Notes: generated by a model from the sequence alone, not told the origin. Positions 25,188-34,059 are shown, counted from the first letter of the stretch. The stretch is DNA of 34,157 nucleotides from Nostoc sp. NMS8 (GCF_017115045.1 NZ_JABXKK010000107.1:1-34157); one strand, 5' to 3'. Program-made: numbers and translations.

Positions 25188-25325
25188 ATTGCCAAATTTA
25201 ATTCGCTACGAATTAATGAAATGCTGTACTTAACAAGCCAAAGTAAGCAATGGAACCTAAAACTTGAGCTTACTGAGCTTAGTGAAACCCCAAAACAAGC
25301 CCGAAAGCTGGCAAAAATAGTGTGA
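25158..25325 (+). CDS. Possible 55-residue protein emerging from the tandem repeat
   Basis: The frame starts at the ATG in the last repeat unit (MQPDALALQEIAKF) and continues past the repeat to IV-stop. In the earlier units the same frame ends at TAA directly after DALAL; in the last unit that codon is CAA. The product is 55 residues, helical and mixed-charge (LKLELTELSETPKQARKLAKIV). I do not recognise a family. No strong ribosome site is visible. It may be a real small protein whose start was reshaped by the repeat, or the decayed end of a longer gene. Confidence 0.35.
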   Translation: MQPDALALQEIAKFNSLRINEMLYLTSQSKQWNLKLELTELSETPKQARKLAKIV

Positions 25326-25464
25326 TTGACATAGAGATATCAAGCAGCGATTGGGAAAGGAAACTACTACCTTGAATTGGGTATAACCCGTATGCTCTAT
25401 GGCTTCAAGTCACTTTTCTAGATTTTATAATATAAGTAAGACATAAAAATAACGCTTCAACTAT

Positions 25465-25821
25465 ATGAAAATACTCTCATCAGAGCTAGTGCATTTGGGA
25501 TTTGGTAAATATGTGCGTTCTGACCAAGTGACAGCAGTTATACCAATAGAAGAGGAGCGAGGCCCAGGGCGACGAACCTTTGTTCACGTTCAAGGGCAAA
25601 ACGATCCAATTATTGCCTCTCGTGCTGAAGATACCATCGTGCGTGATTTAGTACAGGAACCACGCGAAGTTACCCAAGCCCGTCAGCAGCAGGAAATTCT
25701 TCAAGATTTATTGGTAAATTTAAGTAATGTTAATTCGACTGTGCGCCGAATTAACCGTGATGAAGGCAGTTTGGATCTTGATTTGTTAGAACGACGAATT
25801 AAGCAAGTCCTGGAAAATTAA
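25465..25821 (+). CDS. RemA-like (DUF370) protein
   Basis: 118 residues. The N-terminal about 70 residues (LVHLGFGKYVRSDQVTAVIP...DPIIASRAEDTIVRDLVQEP) follow the DUF370/RemA pattern of I-N-I-G-F-G-N-x-V. The C-terminal about 45 residues form a helical extension (REVTQARQQQEILQDLLVNL) absent from Bacillus RemA. RemA is a DNA-binding activator of biofilm-matrix and osmoprotection genes in Bacillus; the role of cyanobacterial members is less clear. The gene lies 38 bases upstream of the radical SAM gene and probably shares its transcript. Confidence 0.78.
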   Translation: MKILSSELVHLGFGKYVRSDQVTAVIPIEEERGPGRRTFVHVQGQNDPIIASRAEDTIVRDLVQEPREVTQARQQQEILQDLLVNLSNVNSTVRRINRDEGSLDLDLLERRIKQVLEN

Positions 25822-25859
25822 TTGCAGAAATCAGCAAACTTTCATAACGGAGAACAATA

Positions 25860-26948
25860 TTGCTGAATACCATTACAGACCAAGTTTCAGTATCAGATAC
25901 ACAAACAAGATTACCAAGGTTGTGGATACCTGAACGGGTACTGTTTACACCTGCTGCCCTAGATGAAGATTGGGGGCAGCAGATTCTTAAACGTGTGCAG
26001 TCACTCAACTTACCAATAGAAGAACTATCACAAAACCGCTTGAAGGGTCTGCGCGGTGAATCTGAGCGGGATACTTACGACATCGCCAAACGTACCTTAG
26101 CGGTGGTTACTGCACCACCCAGTTCTTTTAAACTGAGTCCGATCCCACCTTCTGCGGATTGGCAGTTTCACCTTGCCGAAGGTTGTCCCGCTCACTGTCA
26201 ATACTGCTACTTAGCGGGTAGCTTATCGGGGCCACCTGTCATCCGCGCTTTTGCAAACTTACCGCAGATATTAGAGAACTTAGCTAACTACGAGCAACAG
26301 GGGAAAACCACGAGTTTTGAAGTTAGCTGTTACACAGATCCATTGGGTATTGAGCATTTAACTGGAAGTCTTGCTGAATGTATCCGTTACTTTGGCACTC
26401 GTACCAATGCACATCTACGTTGGGTATCGAAGTTTGATGCTGTGAATGGGTTACTCGACTTACCACACAATGGGCATACTCGCTGTCGGATGAGTGTTAA
26501 TGCCGCACCGATTTCTGGTAAGTTTGAAGGTGGCACGGCATCCGTAGCATCTAGACTGAATGCATTGCGACGGTTGGCGCTACCACAAGAGCGCGGCGGT
26601 GGCGGTTATCCAATAGGCTTGGTGATCGCGCCAATTATGCCGATAGATGATTGGCAGATGTACTATAGTCGTTTGTTTGACCAGATAAACGAGGCACTGG
26701 ATTTTGACTGTAACCTTACCTTTGAGTTAATCTCGCATCGGTTCACACCTGGGTCAAAAGAAGTATTACAAACTTGGTATCCGCAATCAAAATTAGAGAT
26801 GGATGAGGCAAAACGTAGCGTCAAGCGTAATAAGTTTGGTGGGACGAAATACGTTTACGAGAAGGATACAATGAAGGCGTTGCGTAGCTTTTTTGAGAGT
26901 GAGATTAGTAGGCGCTTTCCAAATGCTGAAATTCTTTATTGGACTTAG
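25860..26948 (+). CDS. Spore photoproduct lyase family radical SAM enzyme
   Basis: 362 residues. The radical SAM cluster motif CX3CX2C is CPAHCQYC (Cys109, 113, 116), with tyrosines at 115 and 117. Recalled comparison with Bacillus SplB shows matching blocks: FEVSCYTDPLGIEHLTG, which supplies the catalytic cysteine equivalent (Cys157), SKFDAVNGLLDLPHNGHTR, ELISHRFTPGSKEVL, KYVYEKD, and the C-terminus RFPNAEILYWT. SplB repairs the 5-thyminyl-dihydrothymine photoproduct in spore DNA. A cyanobacterium has no endospores, so the substrate here may be UV-damaged DNA in dried or resting cells. The start is TTG with GGAG at 25849-25852. It follows the RemA-like gene by 38 bases and ends at a hairpin terminator. 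Confidence 0.9.
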   Translation: MLNTITDQVSVSDTQTRLPRLWIPERVLFTPAALDEDWGQQILKRVQSLNLPIEELSQNRLKGLRGESERDTYDIAKRTLAVVTAPPSSFKLSPIPPSADWQFHLAEGCPAHCQYCYLAGSLSGPPVIRAFANLPQILENLANYEQQGKTTSFEVSCYTDPLGIEHLTGSLAECIRYFGTRTNAHLRWVSKFDAVNGLLDLPHNGHTRCRMSVNAAPISGKFEGGTASVASRLNALRRLALPQERGGGGYPIGLVIAPIMPIDDWQMYYSRLFDQINEALDFDCNLTFELISHRFTPGSKEVLQTWYPQSKLEMDEAKRSVKRNKFGGTKYVYEKDTMKALRSFFESEISRRFPNAEILYWT

Positions 26949-26995
26949 AAGAATACTTCGCTCATATAGAGTTTGAGCAAATTAATTATTGGGTT

Positions 26996-27032
26996 AGAGA
27001 GCGATCGCAAATATATCAATCGCTCTCTTTTC
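26996..27032 (+). terminator. Terminator of the RemA-like/SPL operon
   Basis: AGAGAGCGAT, a 13-base loop, then ATCGCTCTCT followed by TTTTC. It lies about 50 bases past the radical SAM stop. A further short repeat (GTGCGTTAGGCTAAAGCCGT) follows at about 27045. Confidence 0.8.
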
Positions 27033-27231
27033 AGGTTGCTCAGGTGCGTTAGGCTAAAGCCGTAACACATCCTACTTAAGATTTACAAACTTTTTTACCT
27101 CTCGCGTGGGTTTGGCTACAACCACCCAAAGCGAGATAATTTGAGCAGACGACAGGTGGCGTTATACATTAATAAGTGTATCTGCAATACCGGACTTGTT
27201 CTGGCTTAGTTTCAATAGCAAAGGTTTGGAG

Positions 27232-28713
27232 ATGTTTACTTTATCAGAAACTTCTATCCTGGCGGCAATCCTACTGGTAGCTTTAGGCATTTTGGGCTGG
27301 GGCTTTTATCGTGCTAGACCTTTTGGTAAGCTGGGAATCTTAGCCTGGTTACAGTCGGTGGTGTTGATGACTCCCTGGCTCCTGTTTTTTGGATTGTTTG
27401 CCGCAGGGATTTACATTAATATAGCGGGTATATTGTTCCTGGTGGTGACATCCGCGGGATTGTACGTTTATTTGGGTAGACAGTTACGCGCCGCTGGGCA
27501 AGATGACATCCTCAAGCAACGCGCAACCGAAAGACTCGCCGCCGCTTCCTCACTTGCAGCAAATTCCCCACAACTAGCAGTCACAGAACTGAAAGCGGAA
27601 ATCCCGCCAATAGCTGAAGATGACTTGAATGCAATTAAAGGTATTTTCGGTATCGATACATTTTTTGCCACAGAAACGATCGCTTACCAAGATGGAGCCA
27701 TTTTTAAAGGCAATTTGCGGGGAGAACCAGAAGAGACTCACAACCGTCTAACTGCAAGTTTACAGCAACGCCTTGGCGATCGCTATCGTCTGTTTTTAGT
27801 GGAAAACACAGACGATAGACCCGTGATAATTGTCCTACCCAGTCGCAACGATCCCAAGCCGATGTTGCGATCGCAAAAAGCTTTTGCAGGTATTCTGTTG
27901 ATAGCGACCATTGCCACAAGTTTAGAAGCTGCGGGATTACTGCTGAATTTTGATTTTTTTGGCAATCCAGGGCGGTTTCAAGAAGCTTTACCCATAGGCG
28001 CTGGAATATTTTCGATTTTAGTAGCTCACGAAATTGGTCATTGGTTACTTGCACAGCGTCACCAAATTCGCCTTAGCTGGCCATTCTTTCTACCCGCAGT
28101 GCAAATTGGCTCTTTTGGTGCAATTACCCGCTTTGAATCTTTGTTGCCCAATCGCAAGGTATTATTTGATATTGCCTTGGCAGGGCCAGCCGCAGGTGGT
28201 ATTGTCTCTTTGTTAATGCTGGTGACGGGCTTGCTGCTTTCCCATCCAGGTAGTTTATTTCAATTGCCCAATCAGTTTTTCCAAGGGTCGATTTTGGTGG
28301 GAAGTTTGGCGCGAGTTGTCCTTGGTTCGGCGTTGCAGTCACCCCTAGTAAGCGTTCATCCTCTAGTGGTGATTGGTTGGCTGGGGTTAGTAATTACCGC
28401 TTTGAACTTAATGCCCGCCGGACAACTAGATGGTGGACGCATTGTTCAGGCGATTTATGGACGCAAAACCGCAGGACGAGCAACGGTAGCAACTTTAATT
28501 TTACTGGCGCTAGTGTCTCTCGGTAATATGATTGCTATGTACTGGGCGATCGTGATTTTCTTCTTGCAACGAGATCAAGAACGCCCTAGCTTGAATGAAG
28601 TCACTGAACCGGATGATGCTAGAGCCGCTTTGGGGCTTTTAGCTTTATTCTTGATGATTACCACGCTTCTACCCCTAACTCCGGGCTTGGCTGGGCGTTT
28701 GGGAATAGGATAG
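27232..28713 (+). CDS. Site-2 protease family (M50), EGY-like
   Basis: A 493-residue integral-membrane metalloprotease. N-terminal membrane helices (about 5-80) precede a soluble region with the GNLRG motif at 160-164, a mark of the plant and cyanobacterial EGY group. Then come several helices with the zinc site HEIGH at 266-270 and the second motif NLMPAGQLDGGR at 392-403. EGY proteins act in thylakoid membranes and are required for chloroplast development in plants; the cyanobacterial substrate is unknown. The ATG at 27232 is chosen over an in-frame TTG at 27196, because AAGG lies seven bases before it and hydrophobic sequence begins soon after. A heptamer tandem repeat follows the stop. 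Confidence 0.92.
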   Translation: MFTLSETSILAAILLVALGILGWGFYRARPFGKLGILAWLQSVVLMTPWLLFFGLFAAGIYINIAGILFLVVTSAGLYVYLGRQLRAAGQDDILKQRATERLAAASSLAANSPQLAVTELKAEIPPIAEDDLNAIKGIFGIDTFFATETIAYQDGAIFKGNLRGEPEETHNRLTASLQQRLGDRYRLFLVENTDDRPVIIVLPSRNDPKPMLRSQKAFAGILLIATIATSLEAAGLLLNFDFFGNPGRFQEALPIGAGIFSILVAHEIGHWLLAQRHQIRLSWPFFLPAVQIGSFGAITRFESLLPNRKVLFDIALAGPAAGGIVSLLMLVTGLLLSHPGSLFQLPNQFFQGSILVGSLARVVLGSALQSPLVSVHPLVVIGWLGLVITALNLMPAGQLDGGRIVQAIYGRKTAGRATVATLILLALVSLGNMIAMYWAIVIFFLQRDQERPSLNEVTEPDDARAALGLLALFLMITTLLPLTPGLAGRLGIG

Positions 28714-28714
28714 A

Positions 28715-28741
28715 GAGTTAGGAGTTAGGAGTTAGGAGTTT
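28715..28741 (+). repeat. Heptamer tandem repeat (GAGTTAG)
   Basis: 3.7 copies of GAGTTAG immediately after the site-2 protease stop. Short tandemly repeated heptamers are typical of heterocystous cyanobacteria. Confidence 0.8.
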
Positions 28742-28776
28742 AAAGAACTCTGTCTATCTCCCTACTCCCCACATTT

Positions 28777-30033
28777 CTACGGTTTCCAGCCTGCTAGTAA
28801 ATTCGGGTAAGTTGTTGGTGTAGGGAAGATTTTTTGGAAGGCAGCTTGACGCTCTTGAGGCTTTTCTTTGCTGATGTTCCAGAGGGATTCATAGAAAAAG
28901 AAGGAGACTCCGGCGAAATTGCGATCGCGGATTTTTTGCACTTGTGTCTGAATCTGCTGTATCGGTACGGATTTGTTTTTCAATCCAGCTAAAATACCCA
29001 CACTCACCGGAATATGGCTCTTGGCTGTTTTCACTTCTGGATACTCTAATTCACTAACAAAAACATTCAAGTCATCACGATATATCTGCAAAACTAAGTC
29101 TTCAATAATTCCTAGCCGTTCCCATTTTTGCCAGTCTGCTAAAAAGAATTCGTAGGAAAAACGTTGAGGATTAGGAGCAACAGAAACGAGGCAATCTTTT
29201 TTAGTGGCTTTGATGGTTTTGAAAACCCGTTTCATAAACTCGGTGATTTTGTTAGCTCTCCAACGCACCCATTCTGGATCTTTAAAGTTTTTGGAGGGAG
29301 CTTTACCACGGTGTTCTTTTTTGTAAAGTGCTACTGTATAAGCATCGTATCCTAATTCTGATGGTAAGCCAAAATGGTCATCAAGTTGAATACCATCAAT
29401 ATTGTAGTTTCTAACAATTTCAACGATTAAATCTTGAATAAACTGTTGTACTTCTGGGCGAAAGGGATTTAGCCAAACGCGATTATCATTCCCATCTTTG
29501 ACAATCCGAGTTCCATCGCGGCGACTGGTGAGCCATTGAGGACGATTTTTAGCTAGTAGAGAATCTGCTGGTGCCATAAAGCCAAATTCAAACCAGGGAA
29601 TTACTGTTAACCCTTTTTGATGTCCTACATCGACAATTTCTTTGAGGATATCTCGCCCTTGCAGTCCAGGTGCGGGATCGAGCGATCGCCCGATAACTTT
29701 GGCTGCAACTTTGCTAGGATACAATGTATATCCCCAATTCCACACCGCCGGATAGATGGTGTTAAAATTGAGTTCATCAAGGCGTTGCAAAGATCCCTTG
29801 AGGCGATCGCGCTCAAATAAGACATCACTATCAATATTTGTTAACCACACTCCCCTTAACTCAGATGCGGGCGTTGGTGGTAGATTAATTTGAGCCTTCA
29901 AGGGGAATGATAGCATCAGCGTACTTACCACACCCAAGGCAAGCATCACGACAAACAAAAGAGACTTTCTGCTTTGGCGAATATTCCACCAAGAAGGAAA
30001 CTCAACACACCACTTTACAAACCTTTTCATCAT
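28777..30033 (-). CDS. GHL10-type glycoside hydrolase-like exported protein
   Basis: 418 residues. After a basic N-terminus, a membrane helix or signal at about 24-47 is followed by the family opening ELRGVWLTNIDSDVL. A TIM-barrel region carries FNTIYPAVWNWGYTLYPS, the strand NIDGIQLDDHFG with likely catalytic acids, and LVSVAPNPQRFSYEFFLADW. This matches the family 10-like hydrolase (DUF187/GHL10) group found in the envelope of many bacteria. The substrate, probably a polysaccharide or peptidoglycan-type glycan, is not known. It lies convergent with the site-2 protease gene. The spacer upstream of its start carries the second MITE copy. Confidence 0.88.
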   Translation of the reverse strand: MMKRFVKWCVEFPSWWNIRQSRKSLLFVVMLALGVVSTLMLSFPLKAQINLPPTPASELRGVWLTNIDSDVLFERDRLKGSLQRLDELNFNTIYPAVWNWGYTLYPSKVAAKVIGRSLDPAPGLQGRDILKEIVDVGHQKGLTVIPWFEFGFMAPADSLLAKNRPQWLTSRRDGTRIVKDGNDNRVWLNPFRPEVQQFIQDLIVEIVRNYNIDGIQLDDHFGLPSELGYDAYTVALYKKEHRGKAPSKNFKDPEWVRWRANKITEFMKRVFKTIKATKKDCLVSVAPNPQRFSYEFFLADWQKWERLGIIEDLVLQIYRDDLNVFVSELEYPEVKTAKSHIPVSVGILAGLKNKSVPIQQIQTQVQKIRDRNFAGVSFFFYESLWNISKEKPQERQAAFQKIFPTPTTYPNLLAGWKP

Positions 30034-30168
30034 TGGGTTACAGACATCATCAACTTATGAACAATTAGCATGAATAGCGATCGTTTCGATTGTAAGCGCT
30101 AAAACAATCGCCTTTTTGGTCTGGGTTGTGAATATCTCCAAAATACAGTGCTTTTCAAGTAATTGAAG

Positions 30169-30279
30169 TAAGCTGTTGCGTCTGCAAATTGCATCACAAG
30201 CATGATTAGGCAAAACCTGTAAATCCTCTCCCTTGCTCCCCTGCCGCCTCAATGTGCAAACTATAATCACAACAGCTTA
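30169..30279 (-). mobile_element. MITE-like element, copy 2 (TIR AGCTGTTGYG, TA flanks)
   Basis: 111 bp, the inverted counterpart of 5352-5476 without its 14-base internal duplication; otherwise almost identical. Ends are TA-AGCTGTTGCG at the left and CACAACAGCT-TA at the right. It sits in the spacer between the VWA and glycoside hydrolase genes, so it may lie within their transcript. Confidence 0.75.
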
Positions 30280-30288
30280 CACCACTCT

Positions 30289-32358
30289 CTACTCCCTACT
30301 TCCCGTTCTGGTAATCAACCCCCTAGATTGCTCCACCAGACGAATAAACTCATCTCGATAACCCTCCTGGTCTTCGCCCTTCCCTTGAGTTGCCAATTTC
30401 ATCACCAAATCATAATTAGCATTCCCCTTATACTCAGAGTCACGCAAAACCATCCCAAAGGTAGCAACCGCAGCAGCAAATCTCAGGTTTGTAGAGGGTA
30501 TCTGGTCGGCTCTCAAATCATCATCTTGGATGGTTTGGGTAATTAATTGACTGGTGCTATCCTGGGGCAACTTATAGCGTAGTTTTACTTGCATCAACTC
30601 ATTGCCGACAGCATTCGAGGCAGTTTCACCAGAACGCTGATATCGCAAGGGGTCTACCTCTGGCAACTTCACATCGCTCTTTGTACCAGTAGGAATGATT
30701 TCATAAAGTGCTGTCACGGAATGACCAGCCCCAATATCCCCTGCATCTTTCTTATCGTCATTGAAATCTTGGTTTTGCAGCAAGCGGTTTTCGTAGCCAA
30801 TCAAACGATATACCTGAACTTTCGCCGGATTAAATTCCACCTGAATTTTCACATCTTTGGCAATGGTAAACAGAGTTCCCCTCAAATCGTTAACTAAAAC
30901 CTTTTTGGCTTCCAGTAGGGTATCAATGTAAGCGTAATTGCCGTTACCCTTATCAGCCAATTGCTCCATTTTTCCGTCCTTATAGTTCCCAGTGCCAAAT
31001 CCCAACACCGTCAGGAAAATTCCCTGGTCTCGCTTCTGTTCAATTAATCGCGTCAAGTCGGCATCACTGGAAACCCCGACGTTAAAATCTCCATCGGTAG
31101 CTAAAATTACTCTGTTATTGCCAGATTTGAGGAAGTTTTGTTTGGCTATCTTGTAAGCTAGTTCAATACCCTGTCCGCCAGCAGTGGAACCTCCAGCCTC
31201 CAAGCGGTCAATAGCCGCCAGAATTTTTGATTTCTGACTACCTGGAGTCGCAGGTAACACTAATCCAGCATTCCCAGCATAAACTACCAAACTTACCCGA
31301 TCTTCAGGGCGCAGTTTATTCACCAGCAATTTCAAGGATTGCTGCACCAAGGGCAATTTGTTGGGTTCAGCCATAGAACCGGAGACATCAATCAGAAATA
31401 CTAGGTTGCTGGGTGGTAAAGTTTCGCTCTCTAAGCGTTTACCTTGCAAACCTACCAGTACCATCTTATGTTGAGGATTCCAGGGAGTAGCAGCAACTTC
31501 AGTGGTTACAGAAAAAGGGCGTTCGCCTTTTGGTTGAGGATAATTGTAGGTAAAATAATTGATCAATTCCTCAATTCGCACTGCATCCTTGGGTGGTAAT
31601 TCCCCTTGAGTAATAAACCGTCGCACGTTGCTATAAGATGCTGTATCGACATCAATAGAAAAGGTGGAAAGTGGGTCATTACCGACGCGATGAAAGGGAT
31701 TATCCTCGATTCTGTTGTAGTTTTCTGTATTAAATTTGCTATCTGTTTCAGCTTGGGGTGCAACCCTTCCAATACTACTACCAGCTTGGAGTTTAGGGCT
31801 TGCGGGGCGGTTAACTAGTTGATCCTGCACAGATGCCCTAGATGGAATACTACGGGGTAGAACTGTGGGTAAGGGTTGAGTCTTTCGGGTAGACTCAGCT
31901 AGAGTACGTTCTCTGGTAGTCTGAGTTAGAGTGGTAAGATTACGAGCATCCAATTCATTTATCGAACTTCTGAGGATTGCTAACTCCGGCGCGAATTCAG
32001 ACTGCAAGCGTTGCAGAGTTTTCATATCTGCTTGGATAACTATCTTGGGATCGGTCGTTGTTAGCTCATTGATGCGATTTAGACAGTCATTCAAGACTGT
32101 GGCAAACTCAGTTCGAGTTATGGGAAGAGTGCCAAAGTTTTGGACGGAAACGACACAACTATACTGTTTTACCAATCCCTGAAGTGCTTGGTAGTCAGGG
32201 TGATTGGGCAGAATGGTAGAACTGGGAGGAGTTTGATTGACTGGAACCGCAACCGTAGCAGACTGACGTAAAATCGCAATTCCTATTGATGGTATTAATA
32301 ATAACAGTGCAACAATACTGACTCGCTGCCACATTTTGGACGGAATCGGGTAAGACAT
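30289..32358 (-). CDS. YfbK-like von Willebrand A protein with SLH/porin-like N-terminus
   Basis: 689 residues. A signal peptide (about 10-35) is followed by a segment at 50-142 (LPNHPDYQALQGLVKQYSCV, ITRTEFATVLNDCLNRI, then DMKTLQRLQSEFAPELAILR). This resembles the SLH domain and coiled coil at the start of cyanobacterial outer-membrane porins. A variable linker leads to the YfbK block: NPFHRVGNDPLSTFSIDVDTASY at 220-242, the VWA domain with MIDAS motif DVSGSM at 324-329, and a C-terminal DUF3520-like region. VWA domains bind metal-dependent protein ligands. The SLH part suggests anchoring to peptidoglycan-linked polymer. GAGG eight bases before the ATG supports the start. Confidence 0.88.
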   Translation of the reverse strand: MSYPIPSKMWQRVSIVALLLLIPSIGIAILRQSATVAVPVNQTPPSSTILPNHPDYQALQGLVKQYSCVVSVQNFGTLPITRTEFATVLNDCLNRINELTTTDPKIVIQADMKTLQRLQSEFAPELAILRSSINELDARNLTTLTQTTRERTLAESTRKTQPLPTVLPRSIPSRASVQDQLVNRPASPKLQAGSSIGRVAPQAETDSKFNTENYNRIEDNPFHRVGNDPLSTFSIDVDTASYSNVRRFITQGELPPKDAVRIEELINYFTYNYPQPKGERPFSVTTEVAATPWNPQHKMVLVGLQGKRLESETLPPSNLVFLIDVSGSMAEPNKLPLVQQSLKLLVNKLRPEDRVSLVVYAGNAGLVLPATPGSQKSKILAAIDRLEAGGSTAGGQGIELAYKIAKQNFLKSGNNRVILATDGDFNVGVSSDADLTRLIEQKRDQGIFLTVLGFGTGNYKDGKMEQLADKGNGNYAYIDTLLEAKKVLVNDLRGTLFTIAKDVKIQVEFNPAKVQVYRLIGYENRLLQNQDFNDDKKDAGDIGAGHSVTALYEIIPTGTKSDVKLPEVDPLRYQRSGETASNAVGNELMQVKLRYKLPQDSTSQLITQTIQDDDLRADQIPSTNLRFAAAVATFGMVLRDSEYKGNANYDLVMKLATQGKGEDQEGYRDEFIRLVEQSRGLITRTGSRE

Positions 32359-32728
32359 GGCTGAATCCTCACACTAAATTTGTTTGTCACATTTGAAGTT
32401 TCTACTTATTTAGAATAGTCTTGAGCAGCCTGAGATTTTATAACCGTTGCAGTTTTGGTAACTGTAAGTGATACAAAACTAAGCATTTCTGTCTAGCATC
32501 AGGAAATATAGCGGTTCTCGTTTGGATGCAGGGCACAGCAATGCTGTGCCCCTACAAATGGTCTGTATTCTATGCAATAACCGCTAAATAACAGTGCTTC
32601 TTAATATCAGTTCAATAATCTGGATCAAGCAATTACTTAGTCGTTCAATTGCAGAACACTCAATAGTTTTTCCGCTCAAGCTAGTGGCATAACAAGAGCA
32701 AATATTTGCCTACCCCATACATATCGAA
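32359..32728. other. Intergenic region with a MITE-like hairpin element
   Basis: Bases 32359-32509 are AT-rich and probably include the VWA gene promoter. The repeat at 32510-32585 follows. Bases 32586-32728, after the RTX gene stop, show nothing recognisable. No ORF. Confidence 0.5.
32510..32585. repeat. MITE-like element with AGCGGTT ends
   Basis: AGCGGTT at the left and AACCGCT at the right enclose a perfect inner hairpin at 32531-32551 (GGGCACAGCA, one base, TGCTGTGCCC). Its ends resemble those of the element at 7117-7243. Confidence 0.6.
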
Positions 32729-34054
32729 CTAAACGAGGACATTACTACCAATCACCAAATTTGTCGCGGTGAAATTATTCAAAGTTGTCAAAGTACTTAA
32801 AGCATCAGCACCACCATTGGCATCAACCTGAACTCTAGTAGAAGTACCCGATTGCACAAACCGCAAATAGCCATCGCTAATGGGATTGCTGCCACCGTAG
32901 CCCAAACTCTTGAATAGGTCAGTCAAAACTAACTTATCATCATTCTTGTTAAAATCGGTTATTGCATCACCAGTAGTCCCCTTATCGCTGAAGGCTTGGT
33001 AAACAAACTGGTCATTACCGCTACCGCCAGTCAGGCTATCATTGTCAGCACCACCAATGAGGATGTCATTACCGCTACCGCCAATTAAGGTATCATTCCC
33101 AGCAGCACCACGCAGTAGGTCATTGCCACTCTTGCCGTCGATGCGGTCATTACCTCCTTGACCGTTAATCACATCAGCGGAGTTGTCAAAGCCGTTGACA
33201 TTGTTATTCAAGTTGTTGAGAAAGTTAACTGAGTTCTGGTTCAAGAGGTTGCTTTGAGTAGAGTTGACATCAAAGACATCAAAACTATCTTGAATAGTGG
33301 TTTGTCCATTAAAGAGGATGTTACCTAAATCAACGCTGGCTCCGGTAGATTTCCGCAGATTATCCAGGTTTTCCAAGGCAAAGTTTTGCAGGATTACCTT
33401 TGGACTATTGGCGATGTTTTCAAAGGAGACTTCCAGATTGCTACCATTCTTAGTCAGCAGCAGATTTTGAGCAGTTAAGCCAGCCCCTTGGAATTTCAGA
33501 GTATCATTGCCTGAACCACCTTGAAGGTTGAGCGGATTAATCGTTAAGTTGACGGTAGCTGTATTACTAATGGCACCGGAATTATCTTTGATGTTGTAGG
33601 TAAAGCTGTCGGCACCGGAGAAGTCTAGATTAGCTGAATAGCTGAAGGTTCCATCAGCATTTTGTATAACTGATGTACCACTGAGGTTATCGTTATTACT
33701 AGTACCGTTAAGGGTTGTGCCAACTGCTACCGTTACTATCCCCAAGTCAGTGCCACCGTTGCCATCGCTGACGGTATATTTAAAGCTGCCATTACCATTA
33801 CTGAAACCTGTGGTCGGAGTAAAGACTACATTGCCACTGTTATTTAAGGTGACAGTACCATTAACAGCGTTACTCACAGCAGTGATGCTCAAAGTGCCGC
33901 CGTCTACATCAGTATCGTTAGCTAACAGGTCAGCAGCTAGCAGAGTCAAAGGTGTATTTTGATTGGCGCTGGCAGAGTCATTACCGGCAACGGGTGCATC
34001 GTTAACGGGAGTTACTGTTAGGTTAAAGGGACTTCCAGAAAATAAACTATTCCA
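32729..34054 (-). CDS. RTX/cadherin-like secreted protein, 5'-truncated
   Basis: The open frame runs from a stop at 34055-34057 to 32729; the only near start is TTG at 33949. Homology-like sequence already begins upstream of that (FNLTVTPVNDAPVAGNDS, about 33976-34027), so the 5' part is missing. From the TTG: cadherin-like module (about 1-75), a break with an RTX-like scrap (LNGTSNNDNLSGT, 80-92), part of a second module (NADGTFSYSANLDF...TATVNLTI, to 137), and a linker. Calcium-binding GGxGxD nonapeptides follow (about 264-312), then a type I secretion C-terminus (DAITDFNKNDDKLVL). It is probably a fragment of a large adhesin or exoprotein. The RTX and secretion ends are intact; the missing signal is upstream or lost. 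Confidence 0.75.
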   Translation of the reverse strand, partial: WNSLFSGSPFNLTVTPVNDAPVAGNDSASANQNTPLTLLAADLLANDTDVDGGTLSITAVSNAVNGTVTLNNSGNVVFTPTTGFSNGNGSFKYTVSDGNGGTDLGIVTVAVGTTLNGTSNNDNLSGTSVIQNADGTFSYSANLDFSGADSFTYNIKDNSGAISNTATVNLTINPLNLQGGSGNDTLKFQGAGLTAQNLLLTKNGSNLEVSFENIANSPKVILQNFALENLDNLRKSTGASVDLGNILFNGQTTIQDSFDVFDVNSTQSNLLNQNSVNFLNNLNNNVNGFDNSADVINGQGGNDRIDGKSGNDLLRGAAGNDTLIGGSGNDILIGGADNDSLTGGSGNDQFVYQAFSDKGTTGDAITDFNKNDDKLVLTDLFKSLGYGGSNPISDGYLRFVQSGTSTRVQVDANGGADALSTLTTLNNFTATNLVIGSNVLV

Positions 34055-34059
34055 TTAGC

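Noticed and set aside
24962..25195. Minus-strand ORF of NASGCIVNAFPYNA repeats
   Set aside because: The 42-bp period is a multiple of three and keeps several frames open; there is no non-repeat protein sequence or ribosome site to support it.
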